From: Pseudophaeobacter profundi
Lineage (GTDB): Bacteria; Pseudomonadota; Alphaproteobacteria; Rhodobacterales; Rhodobacteraceae
Direction: 5' to 3'
NCBI RefSeq assembly: GCF_029697505.1
Contig: NZ_JARJEF010000003.1
Span: 248,001-312,000, forward strand
Length of the DNA stretch: 64,000 bases
Part shown: positions 7,824-15,983 of the stretch, piece by piece
Layout of the letters: each line of letters opens with the position of its first letter
Numbering within the stretch: the first letter of the stretch is position 1
Position numbers and translations under genes: made by a program
The notes under the pieces: generated by a model
What the model saw: the letters and a program-made list of their open reading frames with translations, nothing else
Database searches by the model: none
Told to the model about the DNA's origin: nothing

Positions 7824-8935
7824 CAGAAACCATCCGGCACAAGCGCAAAGCCACGTTGAATAGGCAAAAGAACCACCATGCGGCCAGGGTCGCGCAGACG
7901 CCCGGCTGCCTGTCCGGCGCTGTCGCCGGTGCCATAAAATATATCCCCCCGCTGGGCACCCTTGATGGCAGAGCCGGTATCCTGCGCGATCATCAGGCGG
8001 CGCATCTTGGTTTCACCGTCCTTTTCAACCCAGACCGGCGCCCCAAGTGGCGTATATTTGGGATCCACCGCCAGACTGCGCAGCGTCGTAATCGACCTGT
8101 TCATAGCGCCAAGCGGTCCTTTTGACGGGCGGATTTTACGGATTTCACGAAAGAACACATAAGACGGGTTGTGCAACAGCAGCTCGCTGCCATCAACCGG
8201 ATTACGCCGCACCCAGGATTTGATCACCTGGGCACTGACCTGATGCGCCTTGTAGATGCCGCGCCGTACCATTTCCATACCGATAGAGCGATACGGATGA
8301 CCATTGGCGCCGCCATAGCCAACCCGAAGGGTGCCACCACTGTTGAGCTTGATGCGGCCAGATCCTTGAATTTGAAGAAAAAACAGTTCTACCGGATCAT
8401 CCACCCAGGCAATTTCCAGCCCACGACCCTGCATTGCATCACCGGTCAGGATATCGCGGCGCGACAGCCAGGGGCTGTTGATACTCGCCTCTGGCGGCAT
8501 TTTATAGACCGGATAGCGGTAGCGGGCGGTGCGATAGCGCGACCCCTCCAGCTCTGGTTCGAAATAGCCAGTGAACAGGGCAGGGGCACCATCTTCGATC
8601 AGCACCGGACGAAAGAACAGTTCAAAAAAACTGCGGGCAGCCAGGCTACCATCTGGCTGTGCCAATTTTGGGGCCTGCGATTGCGCCAGGGCGCAGAGGC
8701 TATGCCAGTCCTGATCTTTCAGATCGGGGCAGGTTTCCAAAAATACCTTGAGCGCGGAGGCGTGGTTATCTTTCTCCCAGCCGTCGAGCTGAGAGAAATC
8801 CAACATCGTATAGCTGACCTCGGCAGCCGCGCCCGATCCTGTCATCACAGCCCCCAGCACTGAGGCCGCCATAACGGCGGCCTGCGCAGCGGCCTGTGCC
8901 TTTGCCCGGAAAAAATCCCGGAGCACCGCACTCAC
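7823..8935 (-). CDS. mltA: Murein transglycosylase A
   Basis: Lytic transglycosylase that cleaves peptidoglycan strands in the periplasm, producing anhydro-muropeptides; 370 residues. An N-terminal hydrophobic stretch ending near GSGAAAEV acts as a signal sequence without a lipobox cysteine, unlike E. coli MltA. The MltA domain (ALFTGYFEPELEGSR; QIQGSGRIKLNSG) leads into a 3D domain (YTPLGAPVWV) with AQDTGSAIKG, which holds the catalytic aspartate. It overlaps the Tim44-like gene upstream by four bases and smr downstream by one, consistent with one transcript. Confidence 0.95.
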   Translation of the reverse strand: MSAVLRDFFRAKAQAAAQAAVMAASVLGAVMTGSGAAAEVSYTMLDFSQLDGWEKDNHASALKVFLETCPDLKDQDWHSLCALAQSQAPKLAQPDGSLAARSFFELFFRPVLIEDGAPALFTGYFEPELEGSRYRTARYRYPVYKMPPEASINSPWLSRRDILTGDAMQGRGLEIAWVDDPVELFFLQIQGSGRIKLNSGGTLRVGYGGANGHPYRSIGMEMVRRGIYKAHQVSAQVIKSWVRRNPVDGSELLLHNPSYVFFREIRKIRPSKGPLGAMNRSITTLRSLAVDPKYTPLGAPVWVEKDGETKMRRLMIAQDTGSAIKGAQRGDIFYGTGDSAGQAAGRLRDPGRMVVLLPIQRGFALVPDGF

Positions 8936-9585
8936 CCGTCCGTGGCGATCAGCTGCCAGTTTGGATCATCTACACCCATTCTGCGGGCAAAGACCCAGGA
9001 GTCTTTCTGCCGCTTGACCGCATTGGCGTCGCCTTCAATGATCTCGCCTGCGCTGTTGCGCACCACTGATGTCAGTTCGCCGACAAACCGCATGGTGATT
9101 TCCGCCATCCGGGTTGATTCATCAAAATGTGCATTCAACACAGCGGTTTCACGCACGCCAATGAATTCGGCCTCAATGGTCAGACCCTGATCTTCGCGAT
9201 GCGCCACGGCCTCTACAAAGCTGTCGAACACATCTTCGGCGAGAAAGCCCTGCAGGCTGTCTAGTTCGCCGCGCTCAAAACCCATCAGGATCATTTCATA
9301 GGCGCTGCGGGCACCCTGCACAAATTCCCCCACCTGGAACGAAGGCTCGGCGCGCTTCATCGCGGCCAGGGCCGTGGCCTGGGCGCTGCCCTCTTCGACA
9401 TAATCGGTAATGTCGCGGTCGGGACCACCTTCGATCACTTCCAGATCGGGGCGGCGGCTCTTCTGTGTTGGGGCCACCGGAGGTTTTTCAAAACCTTCAC
9501 GGGTGCCCAAAACGCTTCTTAGGCGCAGGATCAAAAACACCGCGATACCGGCCAGAACCAAAAGACTAATCAAGGGCGACTCCAT
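8932..9585 (-). CDS. Tim44-like (TimA-type) membrane-anchored protein
   Basis: A 217-residue protein with one N-terminal membrane helix (LISLLVLAGIAVFLILRL), a charged linker, and a C-terminal Tim44-like domain from about residue 85 (FQVGEFVQGARSAYEMILMGFERGELDSL). Alphaproteobacterial relatives are distant homologues of mitochondrial Tim44. Their exact role is unsettled; membrane-associated protein handling is the usual guess. It is the first gene of the leftward unit and is divergent from fxsA, with a shared 116-base control region. Confidence 0.9.
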   Translation of the reverse strand: MESPLISLLVLAGIAVFLILRLRSVLGTREGFEKPPVAPTQKSRRPDLEVIEGGPDRDITDYVEEGSAQATALAAMKRAEPSFQVGEFVQGARSAYEMILMGFERGELDSLQGFLAEDVFDSFVEAVAHREDQGLTIEAEFIGVRETAVLNAHFDESTRMAEITMRFVGELTSVVRNSAGEIIEGDANAVKRQKDSWVFARRMGVDDPNWQLIATDG

Positions 9586-9701
9586 AAGAACCTCTCGCTG
9601 GATATTACAGGCCCGATTTGAAACCTGGCCGATCCCTCCTTATGTAGGTGCTTGGGGGGGGCAAGTCTACCGTCCAGCGCATGATCACAGGAAACCACCA
9701 A

Positions 9702-10223
9702 ATGTATCTTTTCATCGCCTTTCTGATGGTGCCACTTATTGAAATTGGTCTGTTCATTCAGGTCGGTGGCGCAATTGGCCTATGGCCAACGCTGACGATT
9801 GTGGTACTGACCGCGATCCTTGGCACGGCGCTTGTACGCGCGCAGGGGCGGTTGGCACTGGGGCAGGTGCGCAACTCTTTTCAAACACTCGGCAACCCGA
9901 CTGAACCCTTGGCCCATGGGGCGATGATCCTGTTTTCCGGCGCGCTGTTACTGACGCCGGGATTTTTCACCGATGCTGTTGGCTTTGCCCTGTTGATGCC
10001 GCCCGTACGCATGGCGGTCTATCGCTATATCAGCAAGCGGATCACCGTGGCGCAATTTCAGATGGGTCCCGATCCCATGCAGGGGCGACATTCCCGCCCT
10101 GGTCAGCGAACGCATCCCGCCGGGCAGGGCGATATCATTGATGGCGATTATCAAGAGGTCACGCCAAAGGATCCCCAGAATTCCAATCGTAAGCCATCCG
10201 GCTGGGTTGAAGGACCAAAATAG
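9702..10223 (+). CDS. fxsA: FxsA family membrane protein
   Basis: A 173-residue inner-membrane protein of the FxsA family, named for suppression of phage T7 exclusion in E. coli. Three or four hydrophobic segments are visible (MYLFIAFLMVPLIEIGLFI; LTIVVLTAILGTALV; GALLLTPGFFTDAVGFALL) with the characteristic LLLTPGFFTD loop. The polar C-terminal 60 residues are less conserved. The ATG at 9702 has AGGAAA 7 bases upstream; in-frame starts at 9681 and 9648 are less likely. Confidence 0.9.
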   Translation: MYLFIAFLMVPLIEIGLFIQVGGAIGLWPTLTIVVLTAILGTALVRAQGRLALGQVRNSFQTLGNPTEPLAHGAMILFSGALLLTPGFFTDAVGFALLMPPVRMAVYRYISKRITVAQFQMGPDPMQGRHSRPGQRTHPAGQGDIIDGDYQEVTPKDPQNSNRKPSGWVEGPK

Positions 10224-10312
10224 GCCTTTACTCCCTGCCGTTATCGCCACCCGTTGAGCTACCCGAGCCAAGCTGATAAGCACGGACCAAACATATTTGT
10301 AGGAGTATCTCA

Positions 10313-10798
10313 ATGGCCGAAAATGGCGCAACCGAAGGCGCACAGCAGCCTCAGGTCCAGATGAATATCTTGGGTCAATACATCCGTGACATGTCTTTTG
10401 AAAACGTCATGGCGCAAAATGGCGCTGGTGGCGAGGTTCAGCCTGACGTCAACGTTGCGGTCAACCTCGATGCCAAGAAGCGGTCGGTCGAAAACCAGTA
10501 CGAGGTGATGACCAAGCTGAACATCGAATCCAAAAACAAAGAGGGCGGCGACGTTCTGTTTGTGCTGGAACTGGAATATGTCGGCGTTTTCAACATCTCT
10601 GGCGTGCCAGAAGATCAACTGCACCCCTTCCTGCTGATCGAATGCCCGCGCATGACCTTTCCCTTCCTGCGCCGGATCGTGTCCGATGTCACCCGTGATG
10701 GTGGTTTCCCGCCACTGAACCTTGATAACATCGATTTTGTTGCAATTTACCGCAACGAACTGGCCCGCCGTCAGGCTGAGGCCGCACCGCAGCAGTAA
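10313..10798 (+). CDS. secB: Protein-export chaperone SecB
   Basis: Cytoplasmic tetrameric chaperone that keeps precursor proteins unfolded and passes them to SecA; 161 residues. Typical blocks are QVQMNILGQYIRDMSFEN, a central LDAKKRSVENQYEVMTKLNIE stretch, and the SecA-contact tail (CPRMTFPFLRRIVSDVTRDGGFPPLNL). TAGGAG precedes the ATG, and a strong terminator lies 24 bases after the stop. This linkage with dnaQ, coaE, aroE and maf beside the origin is widespread in alphaproteobacteria. Confidence 0.97.
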   Translation: MAENGATEGAQQPQVQMNILGQYIRDMSFENVMAQNGAGGEVQPDVNVAVNLDAKKRSVENQYEVMTKLNIESKNKEGGDVLFVLELEYVGVFNISGVPEDQLHPFLLIECPRMTFPFLRRIVSDVTRDGGFPPLNLDNIDFVAIYRNELARRQAEAAPQQ

Positions 10799-10821
10799 AC
10801 GATCTGCATCTGCCCGAATGC

Positions 10822-10856
10822 AAAACGCCGCTGATTATTCAGCGGCGTTTTTTTGT
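10822..10856. terminator. Bidirectional terminator between secB and dnaQ
   Basis: AACGCCGCTGA (10824-10834) pairs perfectly with TCAGCGGCGTT (10839-10849) around TTAT, with T7 on the right and AAAA on the left. It can end both the rightward secB transcript and the leftward dnaQ unit. Confidence 0.9.
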
Positions 10857-10874
10857 CGGAAAATCCCATATTCC

Positions 10875-11603
10875 TTACGATCGGTCCTGCAGCCAAAGCG
10901 CATCTTCGCCCAGCTTGGCAACAAAGGCTTCGTGATTGGCGCGTTCTTCCGGGGTGAGCCGCGTTGGCAACGGAGTTGCGCGCGGGGTAGGGCGCCAATC
11001 ATCGCTGATTTCGCCGCTGCCCGATGTGCTGGTCGATAAACCAAAATCAGGTTGCCGCCCGCCGATCAGCTCCAGATAGACCTCGGCCAGGATTTCGGAA
11101 TCGAGCAGGGCGCCGTGCAGGGTTCGGTTGCTGTTATCAATGTGAAACCGTCGGCACAGCGCATCCAGCGTGGCGGGTGAACCGGGATAGCGTTTGCGGG
11201 CAATGGCCAGCGTATCCAGCGCCTGATCCATCGGCAATTGCCGCAGTCCCATCCAATCCAGTTCAGCGTTGAGAAACTTCATGTCAAAGCTGGCGTTGTG
11301 AATCACCATCCTGGAATCACCGACAAAATCCAGAAAGCTCTGGCCGACCTTGGCAAAGACGGGTTTGTCACGCAGGGTGACCTGGCCTGGTTCCGGCCGT
11401 TGCGGTGGTTCCAGAAGATCGGGACCAATACCATGCACGCCAAAGGCCTCTTGCGGCATACCGCGCTCGGGGTTGATGTAGACGTGATAGGTTTCGCCGG
11501 TAGGCATGTGATTCAACAGTTCAACCGCACCGATTTCGACAATCCGGTCACCGGAAAACGGATCAAAACCCGTAGTTTCGGTATCAAGCACAATTTCACG
11601 CAT
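10875..11603 (-). CDS. dnaQ: DNA polymerase III epsilon subunit (proofreading exonuclease)
   Basis: The 3'-5' proofreading exonuclease of the replicative polymerase; 242 residues. The DEDDh motifs are complete: DTETTG (Exo I), HNASFD (Exo II), and HGALLDSE (Exo III). The last 50 residues form a linker and tail of the kind that binds the alpha subunit. It overlaps the coaE stop by 8 bases, as the last gene of the leftward operon maf-aroE-coaE-dnaQ reading away from the putative origin. Confidence 0.97.
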   Translation of the reverse strand: MREIVLDTETTGFDPFSGDRIVEIGAVELLNHMPTGETYHVYINPERGMPQEAFGVHGIGPDLLEPPQRPEPGQVTLRDKPVFAKVGQSFLDFVGDSRMVIHNASFDMKFLNAELDWMGLRQLPMDQALDTLAIARKRYPGSPATLDALCRRFHIDNSNRTLHGALLDSEILAEVYLELIGGRQPDFGLSTSTSGSGEISDDWRPTPRATPLPTRLTPEERANHEAFVAKLGEDALWLQDRS

Positions 11604-12189
11604 CTGCCTGCATCTTTCTGATCTGTTCCAGTACCGCGCTCACCTGCTGGCGCGCATGGTCCAGCGTATCTGTTTCTATGACAAAATCGGCACGGGCGCA
11701 TTTTTCGTCAATCGGCATCTGTTTTGCCAAGATCTGTTCAAACTGGGCCTCTGTCATGGTTCCGCGCGCCAGCACCCTGTCCCGCTGGGTCTGGGCATCC
11801 ACATGCACGCAGACCACGGCATCCATGGCCGCATCGCCGCCAGTTTCAAACAGTAGCGGAATATCAAACACCAGAATATCGCTGCGGGCCTTATCGCGAA
11901 AGGCTTGACGATCTGCCGCCAGCAACGGGTGAACAATGGCCTCTAGCCGGGCAAACTCCGCAGGAGCTGCAGCCAGGATCTGCTTGAGCGCATCACGGCT
12001 GACCGCACCGTCAATTACCGCATCCGGAAAAGCCGCTTGCATCGGCACCACCGCCGCGCCGCCCTTGGCATAAAGCCGGTGCACTGCCGCATCCGCATCC
12101 CAGATCTCGCAGCCGTTATCGGCAAATATCTCTGCCGTCGTGCTTTTGCCCATCCCGATAGAGCCAGTCAAACCAAGAGAGACTGTCAT
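11596..12189 (-). CDS. coaE: Dephospho-CoA kinase
   Basis: Last step of coenzyme A synthesis: phosphorylation of the 3'-OH of dephospho-CoA using ATP. The 197-residue protein starts with the P-loop GLTGSIGMGKST, followed by WDADAAVHRL, which holds the acidic catalytic residue, and a lid-type segment (VLARGTMTEAQFEQILAKQMP). It overlaps aroE by four bases and dnaQ by eight. Confidence 0.97.
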   Translation of the reverse strand: MTVSLGLTGSIGMGKSTTAEIFADNGCEIWDADAAVHRLYAKGGAAVVPMQAAFPDAVIDGAVSRDALKQILAAAPAEFARLEAIVHPLLAADRQAFRDKARSDILVFDIPLLFETGGDAAMDAVVCVHVDAQTQRDRVLARGTMTEAQFEQILAKQMPIDEKCARADFVIETDTLDHARQQVSAVLEQIRKMQADA

Positions 12190-13019
12190 TTCAGCGCCGC
12201 CGCCCGCGCCGCCTCATCCACTTCGGGGCGTTGGCCAAACCAGCGTTCAAACCCAGGCACCGCCTGATGCAGCAACATGCCAAGCCCATCAACCACAGTA
12301 CAGCCTACCTGTTCAGCAGCTTGCAGCAGATCGGTTTTCAACGGCGTGTAAATCAAATCGGTGACAACCATATGTGGCCGCAGCCCATCAAGCGGCACGC
12401 GCAACCGGGGTTTGCCCTGCATACCCAGCGAGGTTGTGTTCACAACCAGCGCCGCCTGTTCAATGATGTTACCCGCCTGAACCCAATCTACCACCGTGAT
12501 ACGATTTCCAAAATCTTTCTGAAGCTGCTCAGCACGGGCGCGGGTACGGTTGGTCAGCAAAATCTCGGGCGTACCTGCCTCTAGCAAAGAGGCCACCACC
12601 GCGCGACAGGCACCACCCGCGCCCAGCACAACAGCCGGGCCGCTATCGGGCACCCAATTGGGCGCGCCCTGGTGCAAATTGGTGATAAAGCCATAGCCAT
12701 CTGTATTATCTGCAAGAATACTGCCGTCACTGCGAAAGATCAGAGTATTTGCCGCGCCCATCAGTCTGGCCCGATCTGTGACCTTATCGGCGATCTGCAT
12801 CATTGCTTCTTTGTGCGGGATGGTGACATTGGCCCCAACAAACCCGGCCTTGGGCAAGGTTCTGATCACATGCTCAAGGTCTTCCGCCTCCACATGCATG
12901 GGAACATAGTGCCCCGCAATATCATGGGCTGCCAACCAGTGATGCTGCAGCTGTGGTGATTTGGAATGCGCCACAGGGCTGCCAATCACCCCGGCTAGCG
13001 GGATTTTCTTATCGCTCAT
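12186..13019 (-). CDS. aroE: Shikimate dehydrogenase
   Basis: NADP-dependent reduction of 3-dehydroshikimate to shikimate in aromatic amino acid synthesis; 277 residues. The substrate site SPVAHSKSPQLQHHW, the catalytic lysine in NVTIPHKEA, and the nucleotide-binding VLGAGGACRAVV are all visible, followed by NRTRARAEQL. Four-base overlaps with maf upstream and coaE downstream indicate one operon. Confidence 0.97.
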   Translation of the reverse strand: MSDKKIPLAGVIGSPVAHSKSPQLQHHWLAAHDIAGHYVPMHVEAEDLEHVIRTLPKAGFVGANVTIPHKEAMMQIADKVTDRARLMGAANTLIFRSDGSILADNTDGYGFITNLHQGAPNWVPDSGPAVVLGAGGACRAVVASLLEAGTPEILLTNRTRARAEQLQKDFGNRITVVDWVQAGNIIEQAALVVNTTSLGMQGKPRLRVPLDGLRPHMVVTDLIYTPLKTDLLQAAEQVGCTVVDGLGMLLHQAVPGFERWFGQRPEVDEAARAAALK

Positions 13020-13615
13020 TGATCAATTACCCCCTGCAGAGCCAAATAGTTGAGCAGTTCTACCAGGGGTAGTCCCAGTACGTTAAAGTAACTGCCTTCG
13101 ATGTTTGAAAACAAGCGCACGCCTTCTTCTTCCAGCTTGTATGCGCCAACCGCATGTTGAATGCTATGCCAGTTGCGCGTCACATAAGAGGACAGATAGT
13201 CATCCGAACACTGATGCATCCGCAGTCGCACCTGGCCAACATGGCGCCAGATCGGTTCACCATCGCGATAGATCACCGCAGCCGACAGCAGGATATGGCG
13301 TTTGCCACGCATCGCGCTAAGCTGGCTCAGCGCCTCTTCGGGGGTTTTGGGTTTTGACAGCAGTTCGCCTTCGAAATCCAGCACCTGATCACAGCCCAGA
13401 ACCAGTCGACCGGGTCTTTTTACGCTGATTTTACGGGCCTTTGCCTCGGCCAGAGCATCGGCAATATCACGCGGGCTGGCCTGTTCGGCCAATAGCGCCG
13501 CCTTGATTGCAGCCTCATCGACGCGGGCGACCTCTGCTTCAAACGGCACTGCCGCCTGTCGCAGCAACTGGGCACGGATCTCTGAGCCAGAGGCCAGAAG
13601 GATGTGGGCAGACAT
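13016..13615 (-). CDS. maf: Maf-type nucleoside triphosphate pyrophosphatase
   Basis: Maf proteins hydrolyse nucleoside triphosphates (dTTP, UTP or modified nucleotides depending on subgroup) to monophosphates, for housecleaning or control of division. The 199-residue product has the opening LLASGSEIRAQLL, the catalytic region LGCDQVLDFEG, and SKPKTPEEA. The frame continues upstream to 13711, but the ATG at 13615 matches the family start. It is the first gene leftward of the putative origin, and a DnaA-box-like TGTGGAAAA overlaps its start. Subgroup specificity cannot be assigned by eye. Confidence 0.93.
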   Translation of the reverse strand: MSAHILLASGSEIRAQLLRQAAVPFEAEVARVDEAAIKAALLAEQASPRDIADALAEAKARKISVKRPGRLVLGCDQVLDFEGELLSKPKTPEEALSQLSAMRGKRHILLSAAVIYRDGEPIWRHVGQVRLRMHQCSDDYLSSYVTRNWHSIQHAVGAYKLEEEGVRLFSNIEGSYFNVLGLPLVELLNYLALQGVIDQ

Positions 13616-14026
13616 GTGGAAAACCCCATGGAAAAGATACGCAAGCTTGTAGGATGGTTTGTATGGTTTTCCGCGATTTTCGCAAGTGCACAGGTAAAGC
13701 TGAAATTCCACGAAACTGCGCGCTGATTCCTCCGCCGGGGATTGGGATAACTTTGAAAAACGGGATATCTCTGATCTCCACGATTCCTCCCACAGTTATC
13801 CCCACGGTTGGCCCTGTTAACGGGTCGTTAATCCCCCTTATTTGCAAGCCGGTTAACCAATGTGTCACCAATATGGCCGACCAGACCCAAGAATATGTCC
13901 CCACTGGGGATAAGCTGGTGAGAAACTGAATAATCCACCGAAATCGCTGCCCCTACAAAAACATCATCCTTTTAATCTTTCTTTATTATTATAAGGGTGG
14001 GCCATCACACGCCAAAGGACAGAGCC
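13616..14026. other. oriC: Probable chromosomal origin of replication (oriC)
   Basis: A 411-base non-coding block between the divergent maf and hemJ genes. In Caulobacter and relatives the origin sits at this junction, with the maf-aroE-coaE-dnaQ side and the rho-mnmEG-rsmG-parAB side flanking it. DnaA-box-like sites are TTATCCCCA at 13796-13804, its complement TGGGGATAA at 13905-13913, TTGGGATAA at 13742-13750, TAATCCACC at 13931-13939, and TGTGGAAAA at 13615-13623. It also holds TTAA-N7-TTAA at 13817-13831, GATTC at 13725 and 13782, and an AT-rich stretch at about 13953-13994 suitable for unwinding. Two perfect parS sites lie 3-5 kb away. Confidence 0.72.
13817..13831. promoter_or_regulatory. 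TTAA-N7-TTAA palindrome (CtrA-type site) in oriC
   Basis: TTAA (13817-13820), seven bases (CGGGTCG), TTAA (13828-13831): an exact match to the CtrA consensus core known from Caulobacter, where such sites overlap the origin and restrain initiation. A further lone TTAA lies at 13853-13856. It is 13 bases from the TTATCCCCA DnaA-box-like site. Binding by CtrA here is inference. Confidence 0.45.
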
Positions 14027-14482
14027 ATGGACCTGACAGACTGGATGTTTACCCTCTATCCCTATGCAAAATCGCTGCACATCATGGCAGTGCTAAGCTG
14101 GATGGCGGGTCTGTTCTATCTGCCACGTCTGTTCGTGTATCACGTGGAGCAGGCAGAGAAGGTTCCTGAAAGCTTGGCGATCTTTGTCACCATGGAATAC
14201 AAACTGCTGCGTTTCATCATGCGGCCTGCAATGATGGTCACATGGGGGGCAGGGCTGTTTCTTGTGGCTACCCCCGGCATTGTCGATTGGGGCCTGTTCT
14301 GGCCCTGGAGCAAGGCCCTGGCGGTGATTGGCATGACATGGTTCCACATCTGGCTGTCGCGCCGCCAGCGCGCCTTTGCAGAGGGGCAGAACGCGCTGTC
14401 AGGGCGGCACTATCGGCTGATGAACGAGGTTCCTACGCTGCTGATGGTGGTGATCGTTGTTTCGGTGATCTTCAAATTTTAG
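14027..14482 (+). CDS. hemJ: Protoporphyrinogen oxidase HemJ
   Basis: HemJ is the oxygen-independent membrane enzyme that oxidises protoporphyrinogen IX in most alphaproteobacteria. The 151-residue product has four hydrophobic segments and the family block SLHIMAVLSWMAGLFYLPRL, with the conserved histidine H18 and the FVYH histidine; RFIMRPAMM and a late HIWLSRRQR are also typical. The ATG at 14027 has AAGGAC upstream; a GTG at 13997 is in frame but less likely. It is the first gene rightward of the putative origin. ferrochelatase, the next step in haem synthesis, is about 42 kb away. Confidence 0.93.
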   Translation: MDLTDWMFTLYPYAKSLHIMAVLSWMAGLFYLPRLFVYHVEQAEKVPESLAIFVTMEYKLLRFIMRPAMMVTWGAGLFLVATPGIVDWGLFWPWSKALAVIGMTWFHIWLSRRQRAFAEGQNALSGRHYRLMNEVPTLLMVVIVVSVIFKF

Positions 14483-14558
14483 CCCCGGCCATTTTGTAGG
14501 TGACCATGCGCCTCTGTAGGGGGGGCTACGGTGCCATGAGTAGGGATTTGCAAGCAGA

Positions 14559-14587
14559 TTGACTTGCGGGGGGGCAACCCCTATGTA
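14559..14587 (+). promoter_or_regulatory. Candidate promoter of rho
   Basis: TTGACT (14559-14564), a 17-base spacer and TATGTA (14582-14587) form a good housekeeping-type promoter in the 197-base gap between hemJ and rho. It would give a leader of about 85 bases before the rho ATG. Autoregulation of rho through its leader is known in other bacteria; it is not shown here. Confidence 0.5.
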
Positions 14588-14679
14588 TGGCGCCCAACAG
14601 GCCCGTCCGGGCACTCGTGTTCTCCGAACTTGATAAAACACTTCTCCCCCAATAGCCGGGGCATAAAGGCCATATATTG

Positions 14680-15951
14680 ATGACCGTCGAATCCCTTAAT
14701 CTGTCCGATCTAAAGGCGCAAAGCCCAAAAAACCTTCTGTCTATGGCAGAAGAGCTGGAGATCGAGAACGCCTCGACCATGCGCAAGGGCGAGATGATGT
14801 TCCAAATCCTGCGTGAACGCGCAGACGAAGGCTGGGAAATTGGCGGTGATGGCGTTTTGGAAGTGTTGCAGGATGGATTCGGTTTCCTGCGCTCACCCGA
14901 GGCCAACTATCTGCCCGGCCCGGATGATATCTATGTATCGCCTGAAATGATCCGCAAACATTCGCTGCGCACGGGTGACACCATCGAAGGCCAGATCAAG
15001 GCCCCGCTGGAGGCAGAGCGCTATTTTGCCATGACCAGCGTCACCAAGATCAACTTTGAAGACCCGGAAAAAGCCCGCCACAAGATCGCTTTTGACAACC
15101 TCACGCCGCTCTACCCGGATGAGCGGCTGAAGATGGAAGTCGAAGACCCGACGCTGAAGGACAGATCCGCGCGGGTGATTGATCTGGTTGCGCCCATCGG
15201 CAAAGGCCAGCGTTCGCTGATCGTGGCGCCACCACGTACCGGTAAGACAATGATTTTGCAGAATATTGCAAACTCTATCGAGAAAAACCACCCAGAGTGC
15301 TATCTGATCGTTCTGCTGATTGATGAACGCCCCGAGGAAGTCACCGATATGCAGCGTTCGGTCAAGGGGGAGGTGGTTTCCTCCACCTTTGATGAACCTG
15401 CGACACGCCACGTTGCGGTGTCTGAAATGGTGATCGAAAAGGCAAAGCGTCTGGTCGAACATAAACGAGATGTTGTTATCTTGCTTGATTCAATCACAAG
15501 ACTTGGTAGAGCCTTCAACACGGTTGTGCCCTCTTCTGGTAAGGTTTTGACCGGTGGTGTGGACGCAAACGCCCTGCAACGCCCCAAGCGATTCTTTGGG
15601 GCTGCCCGGAACATCGAAGAGGGTGGCTCGCTCACCATCATCGCGACCGCGCTGATCGACACCGGCAGCCGTATGGATGAGGTGATCTTTGAAGAATTCA
15701 AAGGCACAGGTAACTCTGAACTGGTTCTGGATCGTAAAATCGCCGACAAACGGGTCTATCCTGCCATCGACATCCTTAAATCCGGCACCCGGAAAGAAGA
15801 ACTCTTGGTCGACAAGGCCGATCTGGCCAAGACCTTTGTTCTGCGCCGAATTCTCAACCCCATGGGCACCACAGACGCGGTAGAATTCTTGCTAGGCAAG
15901 TTGAAGCAAACCAAATCCAATGCGGATTTCTTTGATTCGATGAACACCTAG
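14680..15951 (+). CDS. rho: Transcription termination factor Rho
   Basis: Hexameric RNA helicase that ends transcription at Rho-dependent sites; 423 residues. An N-terminal helical domain ([27 protein letters not shown]) precedes the RNA-binding OSB fold ([23 protein letters not shown]). The ATPase core has Walker A APPRTGKT, the [12 protein letters not shown] region, and the Q-loop/R-loop zone [22 protein letters not shown]. An in-frame TTG lies one codon upstream of the chosen ATG. mnmE follows after 32 bases. Confidence 0.97.
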   Translation: MTVESLNLSDLKAQSPKNLLSMAEELEIENASTMRKGEMMFQILRERADEGWEIGGDGVLEVLQDGFGFLRSPEANYLPGPDDIYVSPEMIRKHSLRTGDTIEGQIKAPLEAERYFAMTSVTKINFEDPEKARHKIAFDNLTPLYPDERLKMEVEDPTLKDRSARVIDLVAPIGKGQRSLIVAPPRTGKTMILQNIANSIEKNHPECYLIVLLIDERPEEVTDMQRSVKGEVVSSTFDEPATRHVAVSEMVIEKAKRLVEHKRDVVILLDSITRLGRAFNTVVPSSGKVLTGGVDANALQRPKRFFGAARNIEEGGSLTIIATALIDTGSRMDEVIFEEFKGTGNSELVLDRKIADKRVYPAIDILKSGTRKEELLVDKADLAKTFVLRRILNPMGTTDAVEFLLGKLKQTKSNADFFDSMNT

Positions 15952-15983
15952 AATTCACCGGCCGGCGAAAGAGGAAGGCCAAG

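Noticed and set aside
10250-10275. On the minus strand GGCTCGGGTAGCTCAACGGG looks like the 5' end of a tRNA
   Set aside because: No T-loop (GGTTCRA) or matching acceptor stem appears within tRNA distance; the stretch is just the secB upstream region.
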